In this document: one piece after another, positions 59,001-64,000 of the stretch
How positions within the stretch are numbered: position 1 is the stretch's first letter
How the letters are laid out: every line of letters starts with the position of its first letter
Origin: Corella eumyota
Taxonomy: Eukaryota > Chordata > Ascidiacea > Phlebobranchia > Corellidae
DNA: 64,000 bases
Direction of reading: 5' to 3'
Assembly (NCBI GenBank): GCA_963082875.1
Contig: OY720099.1
Location: 18,519,066 to 18,583,065, forward strand
Translations under genes and position numbers: made by a program
The notes under the pieces: generated by a model
Databases searched by the model: none
Told to the model about the DNA's origin: nothing
The model's input: only the letters and a program-made list of their open reading frames with translations

Positions 59001-61617
59001 AAAAAAAATTAAAAATTTTAAATCAAAAAATAATTGTTGTGTTAGAACCGCACAGGTCCAATTACCGTGTTTACAAAATATTTTTCAAAAATATTAATAT
59101 TCATAAAAGTTATGAAACTTTTATTAAAAATTTATGAAATCTCAAAACCTAAAATTTTGTATTTTATTAGACGCGCATTGTCCTCACTAACATTCAAGAT
59201 AAAACATTTCGCGAAAATTTTCAGTAAAACAAAAGTTTGAAGTAATTTTTGTTATGGTTTTTATTAGGTCACGTGATAATTTGGCCAATGATACTGCATA
59301 CAAATTTTTTGAAAAAAAATAAAAAATTTTAAATCGAAAAATAATTGTTGTGTTAGAACCGCACGGGTCCAATTACCATGTTTACAAAATATTTTTCGAA
59401 AATATTAATATTCATAAAAGTTATGAAACTTTTATTAAAAATTTATGAAATCTCAAAACCTAAAATTTTGTATTTTATTACACGCGCATTGGCCTAACTA
59501 ACATTCAAGATAAAACATTTCGCGAAAATTTTTAGTAAAACAAAAGTTTGAGGTAATTTTTATTTTGGTTTTCATTAGGTCACGTGATATTTTTGGCCAA
59601 TGATATTGGATACAAATTTTTAAAAAAAAAATAAAAAATATTAAATCAAAAAATTATTGTTGTGTTAGAACCGCACAGGTCCAATTACCGTGTTTACAAA
59701 ATATTTTTCAAAAATATTAATATTCATAAAAGTTATGAAACTTTTATTAAAAATTTATGAAATCTCAAAACCTAAAATTTTGTATTTTATTAGACGTGCA
59801 ATGGCCTAACTAACATTCAAGATAAAACATTTCGCGAAAATTTTCAGTAAAACAAAAGTTTGAGGTAATTTTTCTTTTGGGTTTAATTAGGTCACGTGAT
59901 ATTTTTGGCAAATGATATTGCATACAAATTTAAAAAAAAAATAAAAAATTTTAAATCGAAAAATAATTGTTGTGTTAGAACCGCACAGGTCCAATTACCG
60001 TGTTTACAAAATATTTTTCAAAAATATTAATATTCATAAAAGTTATGAAACTTTTATTAAAAATTTATGAAATCTCAAAACCTAAAATTTTGTATTCTAT
60101 TAGACGCATATTGGCCTAACTAACATTCAAGATAAAACATTTCGCGAAAATTTTCAGTAAAACAAAAGTTTGAGGTAATTTTTATTTTGGGTTTTCATTA
60201 GGTCACGTGAAATTTTTGGCCAATGATATTGTATACAAATATTTTGAAAAAAAATTAAAAATTTTAAATCGAAAAATAATTGTTGTGTTAGAACCGCACA
60301 GGTCCAATTACCGTGTTTACAAAATATTTTTCAAAAATATTAATATTTATAAAAGTTATGAAACTTTTATTAAAAATTTATGAAATCTTAAAACCTAAAA
60401 TTTTGTATTTTATTACACGCGCATTGGCCTAACTAACATTCAAGATAAAACATTTCGCGAAAATTTTTAGTAAAACAAAAGTTTGAGGTAATTTTTATTT
60501 TGGTTTTCATTAGGTCACGTGATATTTTTGGCCAATGATATTGTATACAAATATTTTGAAAAAAAATTAAAAATTTTAAATCGAAAAATAATTGTTGTGT
60601 TAGAACCGCACAGGTCCAATTACCGTGTTTACAAAATATTTTTCAAAAATATTAATATTTATAAAAGTTATGAAACTTTTATTAAAAATTTATGAAATCT
60701 TAAAACCTAAAATTTTGTATTTTATTACACGCGCATTGGCCTAACTAACATTCAAGATAAAACATTTCGCGAAAATTTTTAGTAAAACAAAAGTAGGAGG
60801 TAATTTTTATTTTGGTTTTCATTAGGTCACGTGATATTTTTGGCCAATGATATAATATTGCATACAAATTTAAAAAAAAAAATAAAAAATTTTAAATCGA
60901 AAAATAATTGTTGTGTTAGAACCGCACAGGTCCAATTACCGTGTTTACAAAATATTTTTCAAAAATATTAATATTTATAAAAGTTATGAAACTTTTATTA
61001 AAAATTTATGAAATCTCAAAACCTAAAATTTTGTATTTTATTAGACGCGCATTGGCCTAACTAACATTCAAGATAAAACATTTCGCGAAAATTTTCAGTA
61101 AAACAAAAGTTTGAGGTAATTTTTATTTTGGTTTTCATTAGGTCACGTGATATTTTTGGCCAATGATATTGCATACAAATTTTTTAAAAAAAAATAAAAA
61201 ATTTTAAATCGAAAAATAATTGTTGTGTTAGAACCGCACAGGTCCAATTACCGTGTTTACAAAATATTTTTCAAAAATATTAATATTCATAAAAGTTATG
61301 AAACTTTTATTAAAAATTTATGAAATCTCAAAACCTAAAATTTTGTATTTTATTAAACGCGCATTGGCCTAACTAACATTCAAGATAAAACATTTCGCAA
61401 AAATTTTCAGTAAAACAAAAGTTTGAGATAATTTTTATTTTGGGTTTAATTAGGTCACGTGATATTTTTGGCCAATGATATTGCATACAAATTTTTTGAA
61501 AAAAAATTTTAAATCAAAAAATAATTGTTGTGTTAGAACCGCACAGGTCCAATTACCGTGTTTACTTAATATTTTTCGAAAATATTAATATTTATAAAAG
61601 TTATGAAACTTTATTAG
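53030..61617 (+). repeat. 311-bp satellite array, 28 units
   Basis: The anchor TCACGTGATATTTTTGG (or a one-base variant) recurs at 53061, 53365, 53676, 53983, 54294, 54605, 54916, 55227, 55537, 55849, 56160, 56470, 56781, 57092, 57402, 57714, 58025, 58336, 58647, 58958, 59269, 59580, 59892, 60203, 60515, 60827, 61143 and 61455. The mean spacing is 310.9 bp. Each unit holds a TCACGTGA palindrome, a GGCCAATGATATTG segment, a variable A-rich tract, GTTAGAACCGCACAGGTCC, and the palindrome AATATTAATATT. The first unit and the last partial one are the most diverged, as expected for an array homogenised by unequal exchange. Recurrent 61-codon open frames on the minus strand simply follow the repeat. 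Confidence 0.97.
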
Positions 61618-61639
61618 AATTATTTTTTAATTTATTTTC

Positions 61640-62000
61640 GAATTATAAATATTATAAGATATAACCGACCAAAATTTAAAAACCTAATAATATCTTTAAA
61701 TTTAAATAAACAAACACCTATTAATTAGTAATTGGTGACAAAAATTAAAATCGTTTTTGAGTTACTAATATCATGATATACAATTGACAAAAATTAAAAA
61801 AATTAATAACAACCTTTAAATTTTAATAAACAAACACCTATTATTAAGTAATTAGTGATAAAAATTAAAATTGTAATTTATTTTTGAGTTAGTTATATCA
61901 TAATATACAATTGACCAAGATTTAAAAAATTAATAACAACCTTTAAATTTTAATAAACAAACACCTATTAATTAGTAATAAGTAATAATTAAATGTCGTA
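61640..62000 (+). repeat. Tandem repeat A, right block (about 125-bp unit, 3 copies)
   Basis: The phrase AATAAACAAACACCTATTA occurs at about 61705, 61825 and 61952. The units share TATACAATTGAC(C/A)AA and TTAATAACAACCTTTAAA. Same family and same orientation as 52271-52705. Confidence 0.8.
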
Positions 62001-62002
62001 AA

Positions 62003-62125
62003 TAGGAGATTTGCGATTCGTTGGGATATTAACAAACATACTAAAAATTTAGAACTTTTAGTTTTAAAGAACAAAAGTTATCGTCTTTCAAAATTCTGAC
62101 TAGAAAGAATAAAAACAATAATAAT
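62003..62125 (+). repeat. Module B, right copy
   Basis: Related to 52706-52825 and in the same orientation. It follows directly after the right block of repeat A, as the left copy does. Confidence 0.65.
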
Positions 62126-62330
62126 AATAAATACACTGACAATAACAATATGTTTCGAAATCTAAGATTTCGAACCATAATAACTTAAAATTGGTCTGAT
62201 AACATGTAAAATAGGTATAATTGAAATTGAATTTAAAAATTTTGAATTTAAAAAAAAATGATCGTTGATATATATGTTACCAATAAAGGTCAAGTGGGCT
62301 CAACTTAAGCAAACAAACACCTTTTATTTA

Positions 62331-62590
62331 GTAATAACTCAAGCGGAACTAATTGATCACGTGACTAATCAACGTTGATTACTTTTTGATGTTGGTCAAA
62401 AAATTTTATTAAATTAACTTAAGAGTACAAAAGTATTATTTATTTATCCACATCTAATCAACGTTAGTTTGTCACATGACCCATTAATTCCGCCTGAATG
62501 AAGAAGTTTATTTTAAAATATATTTTTTATCCAATCAACTTTGATTGGTCACGTGACCAATTAGTTCCGCTTCAATAAGCACGCTTATTA
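62331..62590. mobile_element. Foldback (MITE-like) element with E-box-containing inverted ends
   Basis: The left arm GCGGAACTAATTGATCACGTGACTAATCAACGTTGATT (about 62343-62380) is matched in reverse complement by the right arm at about 62533-62572, with few mismatches. A third, partial copy of the right-arm sequence lies inside at about 62457-62496. No open frame inside. No clear target-site duplication was found, so element boundaries are approximate. Confidence 0.55.
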
Positions 62591-62606
62591 TAAAAACATT
62601 TTTTCC

Positions 62607-62685
62607 TTGTTGTACTCGGGGACCGAAACCCGGATGTTCAGAGTCACAACCGAGACTCCTACCACTAGACCATTTGGGTAACGTT
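62607..62685 (-). other. tRNA-like sequence 1 (pseudo-tRNA or SINE head)
   Basis: On the minus strand: an A-box-like ATGGTCTAGTGGTAGGAG, an anticodon-arm-like stem (GAGTC...GACTC) and a B-box-like GGGTTTCGGTCCC in tRNA spacing. The acceptor stem does not close beyond about three pairs and the anticodon loop has eight bases, so it is not called a functional tRNA. Confidence 0.5.
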
Positions 62686-62757
62686 ATGACGGTAGGTTAA
62701 GCGAGTATATAGTCGGCAGACCACACTTCAATAAACGAAAATAAATAATATGTTGTT

Positions 62758-62832
62758 TGTTCTTGGATGGGTTCGAACCTCAGATAACTAGAGTCCCAGG
62801 AGAGTCTTACCACTACACCATTGAGCCAACAA
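62758..62832 (-). other. tRNA-like sequence 2 (pseudo-tRNA or SINE head)
   Basis: On the minus strand: GGCTCAATGGTGTAGTGGTAAGACTC and AGGTTCGAACCC in tRNA spacing, in the same orientation as and similar to the sequence at 62607-62685. T-arm and acceptor pairing are poor, so a pseudogene or the head of a SINE is more likely than a tRNA gene. Confidence 0.5.
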
Positions 62833-63029
62833 AAAACGTAAAGTTAAAGAAATATATAAAGTGTAAGTTTCACTTTTATAAACGAAAAAAAAATTAGTTG
62901 TTTTTATTTTGTTTACGATAACTTATACATTCAACATATATGTTTGTTGACGTCATCTTTTTTCCATAACTTGTTTTAATATGCCGAGAACTGTTTAGCA
63001 CGCCTTATCATCTATAATACAAACATGTT

Positions 63030-64000
63030 AAGGTTATAGTATAGGTCTCCGCACAATATAAAACTACTGTTACTTTTGTTCTATAGCATATTTTTTTTAA
63101 ATTTTTTGTCTTCAGTGCTAGTTGGGCTATTGCGCATATAATAAAAGCACTAAAATTCATTTTTGAAAACTCCCAAAATTTAATATTTTTCGTCATAACT
63201 CTCGTATATATTAATAATTTTAAGATATTTTTTTGTGAATACGCTTATTAGGCTAATGGGGTTTCTTTAAAACAGTTAAATTTAAAATTTGAAAAAAAAT
63301 TTTTGAATTTTTTTTGCATATAATATTCCTCCATATGGCCTATAGCATCAGGGTTAAAGGTCGCCATAAAAAAATCGCTGTAACTTTTGTTCTATAGCAT
63401 ATTTTTTAAATGTTTTTTTCTTGAATGTTAGTTGGGCCATTGCGTATATAATAAAAGCACTAAAATTCATTTTTGAGAACTCCCAAAAATTAATATTTTT
63501 CGTCATAACTCTCGTATATATTAATAATTTTAAGATATTTTTTTGTAAATACGCTTATTAGGCTAATGGGGTTTCTTTAAAACAGTTAAATTTAAAATTT
63601 GAAAAAAAAATTTTTGAATTTTTTTTGCATATGATATGGCCTATAGCATAAGGGTTAAAGGTCGACATAAAAAAACTGCTGTAACTTTTGTTCTATAGCA
63701 TATTTTTTAAATGTTTTTTCTTGAATGTTAGGGGCTATTGCGCATATAATAAAAGCACTAAAATTCATTTTTGAGAACTCCCAACATTTTTTTTTTTCGT
63801 CATAACTCTCGTAAATATTAATAATTTTAAGATATTTTTTGTGAATACGCTTATTAGGCTAATGGGGTTTCTTTAAAACAGTTAAATTTAAAATTTGAAA
63901 AAAAAATTTTTGAATTTTTTTTGCATATAATATTCCTCCATATGGCCTATAGCATAAGGGTTAAAGGTCGCCTTCAAAAAATCGCTGTTACTTTTGTTCT
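63030..64000 (+). repeat. Second satellite, unit about 306 bp, runs off the window
   Basis: The phrase CTGT(T/A)ACTTTTGTTCTATAG recurs at 63067, 63378, 63679 and 63985 (spacings 311, 301, 307). Shared parts include CGTCATAACTCTCGTA, TACGCTTATTAGGCTAATGG and CCATATGGCCTATAGCAT. There is no evident sequence relation to the 311-bp array although the period is almost the same. The array continues past the right edge. Confidence 0.9.

Noticed and set aside
57632-59372. Repeated 61-codon open frames on the minus strand within the satellite, starting MDLCGSNTT
   Set aside because: They occur once per unit only where the A-rich tract keeps the frame, are broken in most units, and show no sign of codon-level constraint. 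They are by-products of the repeat.
53061-61455. Pol III internal promoter in the satellite unit (GGTTCTAAC on the minus strand as a B box)
   Set aside because: The match to GGTTCGANTCC is partial and no A box lies at the right distance.
53030-61617. CRISPR-like array
   Set aside because: Units are 311 bp with no short-repeat and unique-spacer structure, and the genome is a eukaryote's.
62607-62832. Two functional tRNA genes
   Set aside because: Acceptor and T stems pair poorly and the anticodon loop of the first is too long; kept only as tRNA-like sequences.

Overview
The window looks like genomic DNA of an ascidian tunicate, most likely Ciona or a close relative. It is very AT-rich and carries compact multi-exon animal genes with short GT-AG introns. 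It also has a tRNA-derived SINE family, a Ty3/Gypsy retroelement and long AT-rich satellites. The species is inferred from this style; no search was run.

Layout. (1) 1-5322, minus: the 5' two fifths of a voltage-gated sodium channel alpha subunit, 14 exons from the start codon into domain II; the rest lies left of the window. (2) 8716-21519, minus: a 23-exon adhesion GPCR of about 1159 residues (signal peptide, EGF and FN3 modules, SEA-like region, Thr-rich stalk, GAIN/GPS, 7TM). Its last intron holds a very young 4.1 kb CsRn1-like Ty3/Gypsy element with identical LTRs. (3) 24361-33225, plus: a Disabled (Dab1/Dab2) endocytic adaptor with a shared PTB domain and several alternative C-terminal exons. 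(4) 34598-35993, plus: 6-pyruvoyl-tetrahydropterin synthase. (5) 36355-38718, minus: a 347-residue leucine-rich-repeat protein with a C-terminal Cys4 module, LRRC58/LRRC28-like. (6) 39463-45906, plus: a diacylglycerol kinase theta that appears to lack the N-terminal C1 domains and has a large insert between its two catalytic halves. (7) 46-52 kb: gene-poor, with one SINE, a cluster of E-box and CRE-like sites, a 0.39 kb direct duplication and at best one doubtful small gene. (8) 52-62.1 kb: a 311-bp satellite (28 units, about 8.6 kb) enclosed between two copies of a second tandem-repeat module. (9) 62.3-64 kb: a foldback element, two tRNA-like sequences and the start of another satellite of about 306 bp.

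The five confident host genes are not a pathway. They are an excitability channel, an adhesion receptor, a clathrin adaptor, a tetrahydrobiopterin enzyme, an LRR protein and a lipid kinase lying next to each other. Exon boundaries were read by hand from splice consensus and reading phase. They are phase-consistent throughout, which is the main support for the gene models. The most unusual material is the nested satellite structure at the right, the alternative ends of Dab, the reduced DGK theta, and the inverted SINE pair around one PTPS exon.
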